A DNA stretch of 51,658 nt, taken from Bryobacteraceae bacterium (lineage in GTDB: Bacteria > Acidobacteriota > Terriglobia > Bryobacterales > Bryobacteraceae). The stretch spans positions 132,204 to 183,861 of the forward strand of contig JAIEPW010000018.1 of NCBI GenBank assembly GCA_019748195.1, read 5' to 3'. A program made the position numbers and the translations under genes. Under the pieces are notes generated by a model, which was not told where the DNA came from, made no database searches, and worked only from the letters and a program-made list of their open reading frames with translations. This document shows, one piece after another, positions 1-8,704 of this stretch (position 1 is the first letter of the stretch; the number at the start of each line of letters is the position of its first letter).

Positions 1-857
1 TAGGCGAAGAAGTTCAGCCACACGGTGGGCACGCCGAGCGAGAAGTTGCACTCCTCCCCCGCCAGCAGGTTATAGATGCTCTTGCCATCCAGGTGCGGGC
101 CCGGCAGCACCAGCTTGGCGCCGCACATGGCCGCGCCATAGGGGACGCCCCACGCATTGGCGTGGAACAGCGGCACGATCACCAGGGCGTTGTCCATCGT
201 ACTCAACGACAGTCCATCGCGCATGCAGACCGCGTAGGAGTGCAACACCGTGGACCGGTGCCCGTAGAGCACGCCCTTGGGATTCCCGGTGGTTCCGGAG
301 GTGTAGCAAAGGGAGGAGGCGGTTCGTTCGTCGAACACCGGCCAGGCGAACTCCGGCGTCCGCGCTTGGATCCAGTCCTCGTAGCAAATCAGGTTGGCAA
401 GCGTGGTTTGCTCGGGCATATGCTCACGATCGGTCATCAGCACGTAGCCCCGTACGCTATTCAGTTGCGGCGCGACCTTCTCCAGCAGCGGCAGGAAGGT
501 CAGGTCGAAGAAGATGAATTTGTCTTCGGCATGGTTGGCGATGTATTCGATCTGCTCGGGAAACAGGCGGGGGTTGATGGTGTGCAGCACCGCGCCGATG
601 CCGGAGACAGCGTAGTAGAGCTCCATGTGCCGGCAGGTGTTCCAGGCGAGCGTTGCGACGCGGTCGCCGGTCTGAACGCCCATCGCGATCAGCGCGTTGG
701 CGGCCTGCTTCGAGCGCCGCTGCAACTCCCGGTAGTTGGAGCGATGCAACGGGCCTTCCACGGTCCGCGTTACAATTTCGCGGTCGCCGTGAAACTCGGC
801 GGCGAAGTCGATGAGGCTCGAGATGAGAAGGGGGCGGTCCTGGATTAGAGAGAGCAT
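1..857 (-). CDS. Acyl-CoA synthetase / AMP-binding protein (3' part outside window)
   Basis: This gene starts at the ATG at 857 on the minus strand and stays open to the left edge, so about 285 N-terminal residues are visible and the C-terminus is missing. The translation carries the adenylation-domain P-loop signature [11 protein letters not shown] and a downstream PLFHANAWG segment, both typical of fatty-acyl-CoA ligases. The spacing and the PLFHANAWG form resemble the medium/long-chain (AlkK/FadD-like) group. Family knowledge: these enzymes activate fatty acids to acyl-CoA with ATP, through an acyl-AMP intermediate. Substrate chain length cannot be read from this part. The gene is divergent from the serine hydrolase at 930, with 72 bp between the starts. 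Confidence 0.93.
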   Translation of the reverse strand, partial: MLSLIQDRPLLISSLIDFAAEFHGDREIVTRTVEGPLHRSNYRELQRRSKQAANALIAMGVQTGDRVATLAWNTCRHMELYYAVSGIGAVLHTINPRLFPEQIEYIANHAEDKFIFFDLTFLPLLEKVAPQLNSVRGYVLMTDREHMPEQTTLANLICYEDWIQARTPEFAWPVFDERTASSLCYTSGTTGNPKGVLYGHRSTVLHSYAVCMRDGLSLSTMDNALVIVPLFHANAWGVPYGAAMCGAKLVLPGPHLDGKSIYNLLAGEECNFSLGVPTVWLNFFA

Positions 858-929
858 CCGCGTTTGATTCTATGTGATTGCCGGCCGCCAAGCAGCTAAC
901 ACTACCATCAGGGGAGCGTCTAAAGCGGA

Positions 930-2216
930 ATGAGCACGGGATGGATCGCGGGAATACTTCTGGCGTTCGGAGTCGGAGCGTACGGCTTTCAAGCGGCTCC
1001 GGCGGTGGATCGCGCGGAACTGGCACAGCGCGTGAATACCTACCTGGAGCCCTATGAGCGCGCAGGACACCTTTCCGGAGTCCTGATGATCGCCCGCGGG
1101 CCGGAACTGATCGTGGAACGAGCGTTCGGGCTGGCGAATCGCGAGCTTGGAGTCCCGAATACGCGCGACATGCGGTTCAACGTGGCTTCCATCACCAAGC
1201 CGGTCACCCAGATTATCGGCGTCAAGCTGCTGGAGCAGAGGCGGCTGGCATTGAGCGACAAGCTGTCGAAATGGATTCCCGAGTTTCCCAACGGCGATCG
1301 CATCACCGTGGAACACTTGTGGCGTCACCGCGCGGGCATACCACATCGGGTAACGGAGTTGGAAGATGAAGTGCGGCCGATGAGTCCCGCGCAAGTGGCA
1401 GCCCTCGCGGCCAAGAAGCGGCTTCAGTTCGAGCCGGGAGCTCGGGAGGAGTATAGCTCGGGCGGCTACACCGTGTTGACGCGAGTATTGGAACTCGCCT
1501 CCGGCAAAAACTACCCCGAACTGCTGCAGGAGCACGTTTTCGGACCCGCGGGCATGACCCGGACCGCGCATGTGTCCAGCATCGAGATGTTGCCGGATCG
1601 GGCTGCCCCCTTCGGCTTTGGCCCACGGGGGTTCGAAAACGCCCGCCTGATGGACTACTCCCATCTGGCGGGCGCCGGCTCGTTGTACTCCACCGCGCCG
1701 GATTTGCTCGCGCTGATGCGCGCTGTCGTGGACGGGAAGTTCGGAGCCAACGTGAAGGCGAGTCTGATGCGGGAAGCCGGGCTGGATTGGAACGGGTTGG
1801 TGAATCAGTTCCGGGCTTTCGCCCGGTACGATAAGGCAGGCGACTTCTACATCGTGTACACCGCGAATCTGTTCTCCGGCGCGGCCGATCGAATGCGCCA
1901 GGACCTTCACAAGTTGCTTCGGGGCGAGGCCGTTCCTCCTCCCCCGCGGTTTCCGCCGCAGCCCGCCGCCGTTCCGGCCACCGAGCTACGCTCGTGGGAA
2001 GGCGTCTATGACATGAATGGCGCCGCGCTCACCGTGCGGGAAGAACAGGGTTTTCTCCGGGTTAATGATCGCCTGCTCACGCCCACTGGGCCCGATTCCT
2101 TTTTCTGCCCGCAGGACTATGGCACGGTCAAGTTCAGCAAGGACGAATCGGGTAAGCCGTCCGGAATGGACTGGACGACCGGCGGCGTCGTGACTCGGAT
2201 CACCCGCAAGCCTTAG
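930..2216 (+). CDS. Secreted serine hydrolase of the class C beta-lactamase family, third motif altered
   Basis: A 428-aa protein with a hydrophobic N-terminus (about residues 5-22) that suggests export. It has the S-x-x-K nucleophile motif SITK (S87, K90) and the Y-S-S motif at 175-177 of the class C beta-lactamase/DD-peptidase-like fold, and the GAGSLYSTAPDL segment that normally follows. The usual third motif (H-x-G or K-T-G, after a conserved G-W strand) is not found. The corresponding stretch reads WNG (287-289) and about 25-30 residues appear missing before it. The last ~100 residues form a C-terminal domain like those appended to many such esterases. Activity is therefore uncertain. 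It is divergent from the acyl-CoA synthetase. Confidence 0.85.
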   Translation: MSTGWIAGILLAFGVGAYGFQAAPAVDRAELAQRVNTYLEPYERAGHLSGVLMIARGPELIVERAFGLANRELGVPNTRDMRFNVASITKPVTQIIGVKLLEQRRLALSDKLSKWIPEFPNGDRITVEHLWRHRAGIPHRVTELEDEVRPMSPAQVAALAAKKRLQFEPGAREEYSSGGYTVLTRVLELASGKNYPELLQEHVFGPAGMTRTAHVSSIEMLPDRAAPFGFGPRGFENARLMDYSHLAGAGSLYSTAPDLLALMRAVVDGKFGANVKASLMREAGLDWNGLVNQFRAFARYDKAGDFYIVYTANLFSGAADRMRQDLHKLLRGEAVPPPPRFPPQPAAVPATELRSWEGVYDMNGAALTVREEQGFLRVNDRLLTPTGPDSFFCPQDYGTVKFSKDESGKPSGMDWTTGGVVTRITRKP

Positions 2217-2261
2217 CCGGCAGCAGGGATGGTTGGCTTTTCGCTATGATTCCCTACTGCG

Positions 2262-3578
2262 ATGATCCCCCGCTACACACGGCCGGAAATGGCGCTCATC
2301 TGGAGCGACGAGAACCGCTACCGCGCCTGGCGCGACGTCGAAGTAGCGGCGTCGGAGGCTTTGGCGGAGTTGAATCAGATCCCCGCCGACGCCGCCCGCA
2401 AAATCCGGCAGTACTCCGGCTTCAAGGTGCAGCGCATTCTCGACATCGAAAAGGAGGTGAAGCACGATGTGATCGCCTTCACCACCGCGATCGCCGAGAA
2501 CATGAAAGCCGCGGGTCACGCGGAAGCCTCGCGCTGGCTGCACTACGGGCTGACGTCCAACGACGTAGTGGACACCGCGAACGCGCTTTTGGCGCGGCAG
2601 GCGTCCGGCGTGGTGATGGGCGGCTTGCGCAAGCTCTCGCAGATTCTGCGGCGGCGCGCCCAGGAGTTCCGCCACGCGGTGCAGATCGGCCGGACCCACG
2701 GCGTGCACGCGGAACCCATCACCTTCGGGCTTAAGCTGGCGTTGTGGTACGACGAAGTCCGCCGCAACACGGACCGTTTTCGCGCCTCGGCGGATGACAT
2801 GCGCGTCGGCAAGATTTCGGGGGCGGTCGGCACTTTCGGCCACATCGGCCCGGAAGCCGAGGAATTGATCTGCGAAAAGCTCGGCTTGCGCCCCGCGCCG
2901 GTGGCCAGCCAGGTGATCTCGCGCGACCGTCACGCGGCGTACCTCTCGGACCTGGCTCTGATCGCCGCGTTGTGCGAGAAGATCGCCTTGGAAGTCAGGC
3001 ACTTGCAGCGGACCGAAGTGCGGGAGGCGGAGGAGCCGTTCGCCGAGGGACAGAAAGGCTCTTCGGCGATGCCCCACAAGCGCAACCCGGTCACCAGTGA
3101 GCAAATCTGCGGGCTAGCCCGGGTGGTTCGCTCCAATGCGCAAGCCGGGTTCGAGAATATCGCCTTGTGGCATGAACGCGATATCTCACATTCGTCTGTG
3201 GAAAGGGTAATTTTACCCGATTCCACCACGCTCACTGATTACCTGCTGGCCAAAACCTGCTGGCTGGTGGAGGACCTGGCGGTTTATCCCGAGCGGATGA
3301 AGCGCAACCTGGAGTCGACGCACGGCTTGGTGTTTTCGGGACAACTCCTTCTGGATCTTACGGCTGCGGGGATGCTGCGGGAGACGGCGTACCGCGTGGT
3401 ACAGAACCATGCGATGAAAGCCTGGCAGGAGGAAGGGAACTTCCGGGAGGCCATCCGGAGCGATCCGGAAATCGCTAACTACCTGACTCCAGAGCAGATC
3501 GACACCAGTTTCTCGCTGGACAAGCAGCTAAGAAACGTCGACAAGATCTTCCTTCGCGTGTTCGGGGACGAAGATTAG
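2262..3578 (+). CDS. purB: Adenylosuccinate lyase
   Basis: A 438-aa protein, full length for the short (Bacillus/Thermotoga-type) adenylosuccinate lyases. It cleaves SAICAR to AICAR and adenylosuccinate to AMP in purine synthesis. The fumarase/aspartase superfamily signature GSSAMPHKRNP lies at 266-276 with the catalytic-loop serines. QIGRTHG (141-147) carries the conserved histidine, and LTSNDVVDT (98-105) is the first conserved block. The start ATG at 2262 matches the conserved N-terminus IPRYTRPEM. No purine gene is adjacent, so the gene seems to stand alone. Confidence 0.97.
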   Translation: MIPRYTRPEMALIWSDENRYRAWRDVEVAASEALAELNQIPADAARKIRQYSGFKVQRILDIEKEVKHDVIAFTTAIAENMKAAGHAEASRWLHYGLTSNDVVDTANALLARQASGVVMGGLRKLSQILRRRAQEFRHAVQIGRTHGVHAEPITFGLKLALWYDEVRRNTDRFRASADDMRVGKISGAVGTFGHIGPEAEELICEKLGLRPAPVASQVISRDRHAAYLSDLALIAALCEKIALEVRHLQRTEVREAEEPFAEGQKGSSAMPHKRNPVTSEQICGLARVVRSNAQAGFENIALWHERDISHSSVERVILPDSTTLTDYLLAKTCWLVEDLAVYPERMKRNLESTHGLVFSGQLLLDLTAAGMLRETAYRVVQNHAMKAWQEEGNFREAIRSDPEIANYLTPEQIDTSFSLDKQLRNVDKIFLRVFGDED

Positions 3579-3640
3579 GCGAACTGTGAGGAACGTGTGT
3601 AACGCTTTCTCCCCAGCGCCTCTCCATCAAAAATCCTAGA

Positions 3641-3667
3641 TTGAAAAAATCAGTTCTGCAGTACACT
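3641..3667 (+). promoter_or_regulatory. Possible promoter of the receiver-domain gene
   Basis: TTGAAA (3641-3646) and TACACT (3662-3667) are separated by 15 bp, about 40 bp before the ATG at 3706. The spacing is short for a sigma-70 promoter, so this is only a candidate. Confidence 0.25.
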
Positions 3668-3705
3668 AGGAAGCGAAGTCCTAAGGGCTTTGGTACGTCA
3701 GGCAA

Positions 3706-4134
3706 ATGTCACTTCAAGCTCGTAGCTCCGGTGTCGAAGTATCGCGGGTGCTGGTGGTCGACGATGACCCTACTTCGCGTCTCACTTTGAAGACCCTGTT
3801 GCAGGCAGGGGGTTACAACGTGGATTCGGCGGCGTCCGCCGCGGAAGCGGTGGACAAACTAGACAAGAAGGAATACTCTCTCGTAATCAGCGACTTGCAG
3901 ATGGAATCCCCGGAGGCGGGGCTGAAGGTTCTGGCCCACGCCCGAATGATGGACTACAAGCCTGCCACAGCGCTGGTCACCACCTATCAGAACAGTCCCC
4001 GGTCGCAAAACCACAAGAGCAAGCTGCTCATCAGCAGCGAAGATTTGCCGAACCTGCTTGGAAAAGTGGCGGACCTGATCGGACGCCGTACCGCGCGCCG
4101 GGTGGAACGCGAGCTCAGGCTCGCAGGCGCCTGA
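3706..4134 (+). CDS. Stand-alone response-regulator receiver domain
   Basis: A 142-aa protein made of one CheY-like receiver domain with no output domain. The acidic pocket VVDDD (residues 17-21), the phosphoacceptor region ISDLQM with D63, and the beta-4 threonine in ALVTTY are all present. The end of the domain is unusual: where a K-P pair is expected in beta-5, the sequence reads KLLISSEDLPNLL, and alpha-4 looks shortened. No kinase gene is adjacent. It probably acts as a single-domain signalling protein. Phosphorylation is plausible but, with the lysine displaced, the response may be altered. Confidence 0.85.
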   Translation: MSLQARSSGVEVSRVLVVDDDPTSRLTLKTLLQAGGYNVDSAASAAEAVDKLDKKEYSLVISDLQMESPEAGLKVLAHARMMDYKPATALVTTYQNSPRSQNHKSKLLISSEDLPNLLGKVADLIGRRTARRVERELRLAGA

Positions 4135-4165
4135 GAACAAAAGACAAAACAGCTAGGGTGATTGC

Positions 4166-4789
4166 CTACGGTAGCTTGAAGACCGCGTACTCCAGCTCTT
4201 CCAAACCGCCGGCGAAGAAGTGATCCCGGGCAGGGATCGCGATCAGTTGCTTGGGATCGGGCAGCGCGTCGACAACCGGGCGGAGATCCTCCAATGGCCC
4301 ATACTCATCGTTTGAGCTTTGGATGAAGTAGCGCGGGACCGTGCAGTTCTCCAGGAAGTCGCGGTCGGGATAAATGGTCGGGAAGCCGACGGGGATCAGC
4401 CGGCGAGCGCCGATGCCCGGACACCCAAGCCGGCAGATCACCCGGCTGCCGAAGCTGAACCCCGCGAGCGTAAACGGCAGGTCCGGATAGCGCCGGCGCA
4501 GCTCCGCGAGGGCGGCGCGGGCATCCTCGACCTCGCCTTCGCCCCGGTCGTAGACGCCTTCACTCAGGTTCACGCCGCGGTAGTTGAACCGGAGCACCAC
4601 ACAACCGGCATGCCGCAGGCCTCGCGCCACGCGATGCACCACTTTGTTATGCATGGTGCCGCCGTGCTGCGGATGCGGATGGCAGACCAGCGCGGCTTCG
4701 CGAGGCTCGGCGTCCTCGGGTTCCTCCAACAACGCTTCCAGCCGTCCGGCAGGACCCGTGACAAACAGCGTTTCGATCTTGCGGGCCAT
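4166..4789 (-). CDS. Alpha/beta hydrolase (COG2945-like)
   Basis: A 207-aa cytoplasmic protein with the alpha/beta-hydrolase nucleophile elbow GFSFG (S112), the conserved HPHPQHGGTMHNKVV block (37-51) and a late DHFF histidine, as in the small COG2945 hydrolases. Family members are mostly uncharacterised and the substrate is unknown. Its ATG directly follows the stop codon of the YajQ-type gene (0 bp between), so the two are almost certainly co-transcribed and translationally coupled. Confidence 0.88.
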   Translation of the reverse strand: MARKIETLFVTGPAGRLEALLEEPEDAEPREAALVCHPHPQHGGTMHNKVVHRVARGLRHAGCVVLRFNYRGVNLSEGVYDRGEGEVEDARAALAELRRRYPDLPFTLAGFSFGSRVICRLGCPGIGARRLIPVGFPTIYPDRDFLENCTVPRYFIQSSNDEYGPLEDLRPVVDALPDPKQLIAIPARDHFFAGGLEELEYAVFKLP

Positions 4790-5290
4790 CTAATTGGAGC
4801 GGTAGTTGGTGAACTGCATGTCGATGCCGAAGTCGTGCCCGCGCAACAAGGCGATGACGTCCTGCAGCGTGTCGCGATCCTTGCCGGCCACGCGAACGAA
4901 GTCGCCTTGAATGGACGCCTGAACTTTCTTCTTTGAGTCCTTGATCAGCTTCACGATTTCGCGCGCCTTCTCGGTGGAGATTCCTTGCTGGAGCGTGATT
5001 TCCTGGCGCACGGTGGCGGAGGCCGCCGTCTCGATCTTGCCGTAGGTAAGGCCCTTCAGCGGCACCTGGCGCTTCACCAGCTTGGATTCCAGAATGTCCT
5101 TCACGGCTTTCAGCTTGAAATCGTCCTTGGAATGTAGCGTGATCTTGTTGTCCTTCTCGTTCAACTCGATGGTGGAGTGCGAGTCCTTCAGGTCGTAGCG
5201 GGTGGTGATCTCCTTCATCGCCTGCTGGATAGCATTCACCACTTCGGGCAGCTCGATTTTGGAAACAATGTCGAAACTATTGTCGGGCAT
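4790..5290 (-). CDS. yajQ: YajQ family nucleotide-binding protein
   Basis: A 166-aa protein matching the YajQ family over its full usual length of about 160 residues. It has the conserved start MPDNSFDIVSKIELPEVVNAI, the ITTRYDLKDS segment, KGLTYGKIE, and the QASIQGDFVRV and DRDTLQDVI motifs. Some YajQ homologues bind cyclic di-GMP and act as transcriptional co-regulators; others were described as ATP/GTP- or tRNA-binding, so the ligand here is not certain. It is first in a two-gene unit with the downstream hydrolase and divergent from the large receptor gene. Confidence 0.95.
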   Translation of the reverse strand: MPDNSFDIVSKIELPEVVNAIQQAMKEITTRYDLKDSHSTIELNEKDNKITLHSKDDFKLKAVKDILESKLVKRQVPLKGLTYGKIETAASATVRQEITLQQGISTEKAREIVKLIKDSKKKVQASIQGDFVRVAGKDRDTLQDVIALLRGHDFGIDMQFTNYRSN

Positions 5291-5355
5291 GGGTCAGAAT
5301 CTCAGTCTCGCATAAGTTCCGAGACGCTTTCGCCGGCGCTTTGGACAAAGAACGT

Positions 5356-5385
5356 TTGCCCTCATATTCGGCTAGGAGTTATACT
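5356..5385 (+). promoter_or_regulatory. Candidate sigma-70 promoter of the first Oar-like receptor
   Basis: TTGCCC (5356-5361) and TATACT (5380-5385) are separated by 18 bp, 25 bp before the ATG at 5410. A GGGGGT ribosome-binding stretch precedes that ATG. This placement supports the ATG at 5410 rather than an upstream TTG at 5341, which would lie before the promoter. Confidence 0.5.
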
Positions 5386-5409
5386 CAACCCAGCTTCACG
5401 GGGGTGTCG

Positions 5410-8400
5410 ATGAATACGTTTTCGAAGTGGTTGTGGATCAGCCTGATGGCGGGATCCCTGGCGGCGCAGACCGTTACCGGATCGCTGGAGGGCCGCGTCA
5501 CGGATCCAAGCGGCAGTGTTCTGCCCGGAGCTCGCATCACCGTCAACAACAAGGACACGGGCCTGAATCGCGAGACGGTCACCAACAGCCAGGGCTACTA
5601 TCAGCTCACTTTTCTGCCGCTGGGCGACTACACCGTCGTCGCCGAGGCGCAGGGATTCGCGAGAACCACCCGCAACGCCATCGTCGAACTGGCGACTGTA
5701 CGCGCCGCCGACTTCCAGTTGCAGCTTTCCAGCGTCGCCACCGAGGTCACCGTCTCCGCCGACGCCGCGCTGATCGACACGGCGCGCGGGGAGGTCCGCA
5801 ACTCGCTCGATGAAAAGACGATCGAGGACCGGCCCCTGCCGTCGCGCAACATTCTGTCGCTGGTTGAGCAGATGGCGGGATTCCAGAGCTCGGGCTCGTT
5901 CGCGGCCGTGAACAACCCTACGCTGTCCTCGGGATCGTATGTTTCCTTCAACGGCACCGGCACCCGCTCGGCGAGCTTCCAGGTGGACGGGGTGAACAAC
6001 GACGACAACTCGGAAGGCACCAACCGCCAGAACGTCAACATCTCGTCGATCAAGGAATTTCAGGTGCTCACCAACGCCTACTCGGCCGAGTTCGGCCGCG
6101 CGGGAGGGGCTGTGGTGCTGGTGCAGACCAAGTCCGGGACCAACCGCTGGCACGGCGATCTGTACGAATTCCTGCAGAACGACAAGCTGAATTCGAACAG
6201 CTTTGTGAACAACGCGCTGGGACGGGACGCGAACGGAAGAGAAATCGCTCCCCGGCCCCCGATCCGGCGTAATCAGTTCGGCGGCACCGTGGGCGGGCCG
6301 ATCCTGCCGAACAAGCTGTTCTTCTTCCTGAGCGGTGAAGCGACGCAGCTTCGCCAATACACCACGATCCGCCGCTGGCTGATCCCCGCACAGCAGCTTC
6401 AGGTGGGCGAATGCCGACTGTGCCTGAATCCGGCGGAGCATCCGAATTTGGAGGCCGACCGGCAGTTTCTTCAGGGCATTCTCGATCGCTTCCCGAGAGT
6501 GGCGCCCAACGCGACCAACGTCTGCCCGCAGTGTTTTGTCGCGCTACGCCCGTCCGACTTCCCGGATCGCGATTACTCGGCGAAGCTGGACTGGATTGCC
6601 TCCGCCAAGAGCACCGTCGCCTTGCGCTACCAGTATTCGCGGCAGCGCCGCGATCCCGGGGAACTGATTCCCGGGGAGGTGGCGCGGCAGAACAACAAGC
6701 AGCAGAACCTGGGGCTGACCGCGACGCAACTGTTCACGCCGAGCCTGTGGGGCGAGTTCCGCTTCGGGCTGGGCTTGCGGACAACCACCGTGAACATCTC
6801 GGGCGGCAACGATACGCCCGTGGTGCGAATTGGCAACCCGGGACCCGCGGCCTATTCCACCACCCTGCTGGGGAACGCGAACCAGTTCCCGATCCTGCGC
6901 TACCAGACGGATTTCCAGTACGTGTACAACCTCTCCTGGATCGCGGGCAAGCACGTAATCCGCGCCGGCGTTGATTACCGGCGGCAATGGCTGGACGATC
7001 GCGCGGATCAGGCGTCGCGCGGTTTTTGGAGTTTTAACCCGACCGGTGTGCTCGGCACGGCGGGACGCTACGAAGGCTACGAGAACTTCCTGCGCGGCTT
7101 CGCCTCCAGCTTCCAGCGTGGCTACGGCAACTTCTTCACGCGAAACCGGAGCGCCGAGTTCAACCAATACATCCAGGATGACTTCAAGATAACCTCCAAC
7201 CTGACGCTAAACCTCGGGCTGCGTTACGAGTACGTGCTGGCGCCCAAGGAAGTGGATGGTTTCATCAATTACGGGTATGGAAATTACGGCGCTTTCCAGC
7301 CGCGCTTTGGATTTGCCTGGGTTCCGGTGAAGTCTAATCGCATCCTGAACCTGATCACCGGCGGCTCGCAGCAGAGCGCGATTCGCGGCGGCTTCGGCAT
7401 GTTCAACAACCGGATCTTCGGGTCGATCTTCTCGCAGCGGGCCAATCTACGCGCGCTTCCGCCCTATGGCGCGGTGCGCAGCTTCGATCCCACCTTCAAT
7501 GTCGCCGATCCTTCGAATGGCTTTGTCTTCCGTCCGGACCAGCCCGTGGGGCGCATCGATATCGCGCGCGTGGATCCGGGCTTGCGCCTTCCCTGGGTTT
7601 ACCAGTGGAACTTCACGTTCGACCGGCAGTTCGGGAAGGCGGTAACCATGTCGCTCGGCTACAACGGAACGCGCGGCATCGGACTGCTCGGATTTAATTC
7701 ACTGAACCGGGCGCAGTTTCCATTCACCGATCCGCTTACCGGCATTCGCTATGACCAGGTGGATCCGAATCCGGCGAACACGACGCCCGCGCCCGGCGTC
7801 ATTTCGCAGGCGCAGCCGAGGGTGAACAATCGCCGGCCCGATGTTCGCTACCTGAACGTCAATTTCATCACGAACAATATCTGGACCTACTATCATGCCC
7901 TGCGCGCGGAGATCCGCAAGCGCAACCGCGCGGGCTTCCACTGGTCCGTGGCCTACACTCTTTCCAAGTCCATCGACACGGGGTCGGACGCCTTCGAGGG
8001 CGATCCGATCACCGAGTTCGACGGGCCGGCCAGTAATCGCGGATTGAGTTCGCTGCACCAGTTGCATCGCATGAATCTCAACTACAGCTATGAGCTGCCC
8101 TGGTTCAAGCGGGGCATGGGGTGGAAGCGTCAGGTCCTGGGCGGATGGCAGCTCTCCGGCAACAACACGTTCGCCACCGGCAACCCGTTCACGGTAACCG
8201 CCGGGACGGACGTAAACGGCGATGGCGTACTGAACGATCGCGCGGTGCTGATCGACAACTCGTTCTTCGGAACAAGCGTGGACAACGGCCGCGTGGACCC
8301 GGCGACGGGCCGCGTGATCAGCACGCTGCAGCTTCCCGCGTCGGCCTTCCTGCCTCCGGCTACGCGCTTTTTCGATCCGGGCGGCACCGGCCGCGGCAGC

Positions 8401-8673
8401 CTGGGCCGCAACACCTTCTTCGGGCAAGGCATTACATTTTGGGACCTGGGCATCACCAAGAAGTTCGCGGTGCGGGAGGGGCACAACCTGACGTTCCGGG
8501 CGGAGATGTACAACGTGACGAATACGCCGCGCTGGGCGTTCCCGGGCCGCAACCTGAACCAGGTGTCCTTCGGTGTCATCGCCGGAACGTTCAACCCGCA
8601 GAACTTCGTGGGAGCGAGCCGTAGCGACGACCTTTCACGCATGGTTCAGCTTTCGCTGCGATACGTTTTTTAA
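5410..8673 (+). CDS. Oar-like TonB-dependent outer-membrane receptor
   Basis: A 1087-aa protein with a signal peptide (residues ~1-20, ending SLAAQ). An immunoglobulin-like carboxypeptidase-regulatory domain follows (about 22-105, starting GSLEGRVTDPSGSVLPGARITV). Next comes a plug with the SIKEFQVLTNAYSAEFGRAGG block and a long beta-barrel ending in RYVF, a typical outer-membrane C-terminus. Family knowledge: Oar-like receptors are abundant in acidobacteria and are assumed to import large ligands. No TonB box was recognised. Odd feature: two CxxC pairs (C335/C338 and C372/C375) in one predicted loop. The start at 5410 is chosen for its signal peptide and ribosome-binding site. Confidence 0.93.
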   Translation: MNTFSKWLWISLMAGSLAAQTVTGSLEGRVTDPSGSVLPGARITVNNKDTGLNRETVTNSQGYYQLTFLPLGDYTVVAEAQGFARTTRNAIVELATVRAADFQLQLSSVATEVTVSADAALIDTARGEVRNSLDEKTIEDRPLPSRNILSLVEQMAGFQSSGSFAAVNNPTLSSGSYVSFNGTGTRSASFQVDGVNNDDNSEGTNRQNVNISSIKEFQVLTNAYSAEFGRAGGAVVLVQTKSGTNRWHGDLYEFLQNDKLNSNSFVNNALGRDANGREIAPRPPIRRNQFGGTVGGPILPNKLFFFLSGEATQLRQYTTIRRWLIPAQQLQVGECRLCLNPAEHPNLEADRQFLQGILDRFPRVAPNATNVCPQCFVALRPSDFPDRDYSAKLDWIASAKSTVALRYQYSRQRRDPGELIPGEVARQNNKQQNLGLTATQLFTPSLWGEFRFGLGLRTTTVNISGGNDTPVVRIGNPGPAAYSTTLLGNANQFPILRYQTDFQYVYNLSWIAGKHVIRAGVDYRRQWLDDRADQASRGFWSFNPTGVLGTAGRYEGYENFLRGFASSFQRGYGNFFTRNRSAEFNQYIQDDFKITSNLTLNLGLRYEYVLAPKEVDGFINYGYGNYGAFQPRFGFAWVPVKSNRILNLITGGSQQSAIRGGFGMFNNRIFGSIFSQRANLRALPPYGAVRSFDPTFNVADPSNGFVFRPDQPVGRIDIARVDPGLRLPWVYQWNFTFDRQFGKAVTMSLGYNGTRGIGLLGFNSLNRAQFPFTDPLTGIRYDQVDPNPANTTPAPGVISQAQPRVNNRRPDVRYLNVNFITNNIWTYYHALRAEIRKRNRAGFHWSVAYTLSKSIDTGSDAFEGDPITEFDGPASNRGLSSLHQLHRMNLNYSYELPWFKRGMGWKRQVLGGWQLSGNNTFATGNPFTVTAGTDVNGDGVLNDRAVLIDNSFFGTSVDNGRVDPATGRVISTLQLPASAFLPPATRFFDPGGTGRGSLGRNTFFGQGITFWDLGITKKFAVREGHNLTFRAEMYNVTNTPRWAFPGRNLNQVSFGVIAGTFNPQNFVGASRSDDLSRMVQLSLRYVF

Positions 8674-8704
8674 GTTTTCTACGGCGCCGGCGCGGACGCG
8701 CTTG

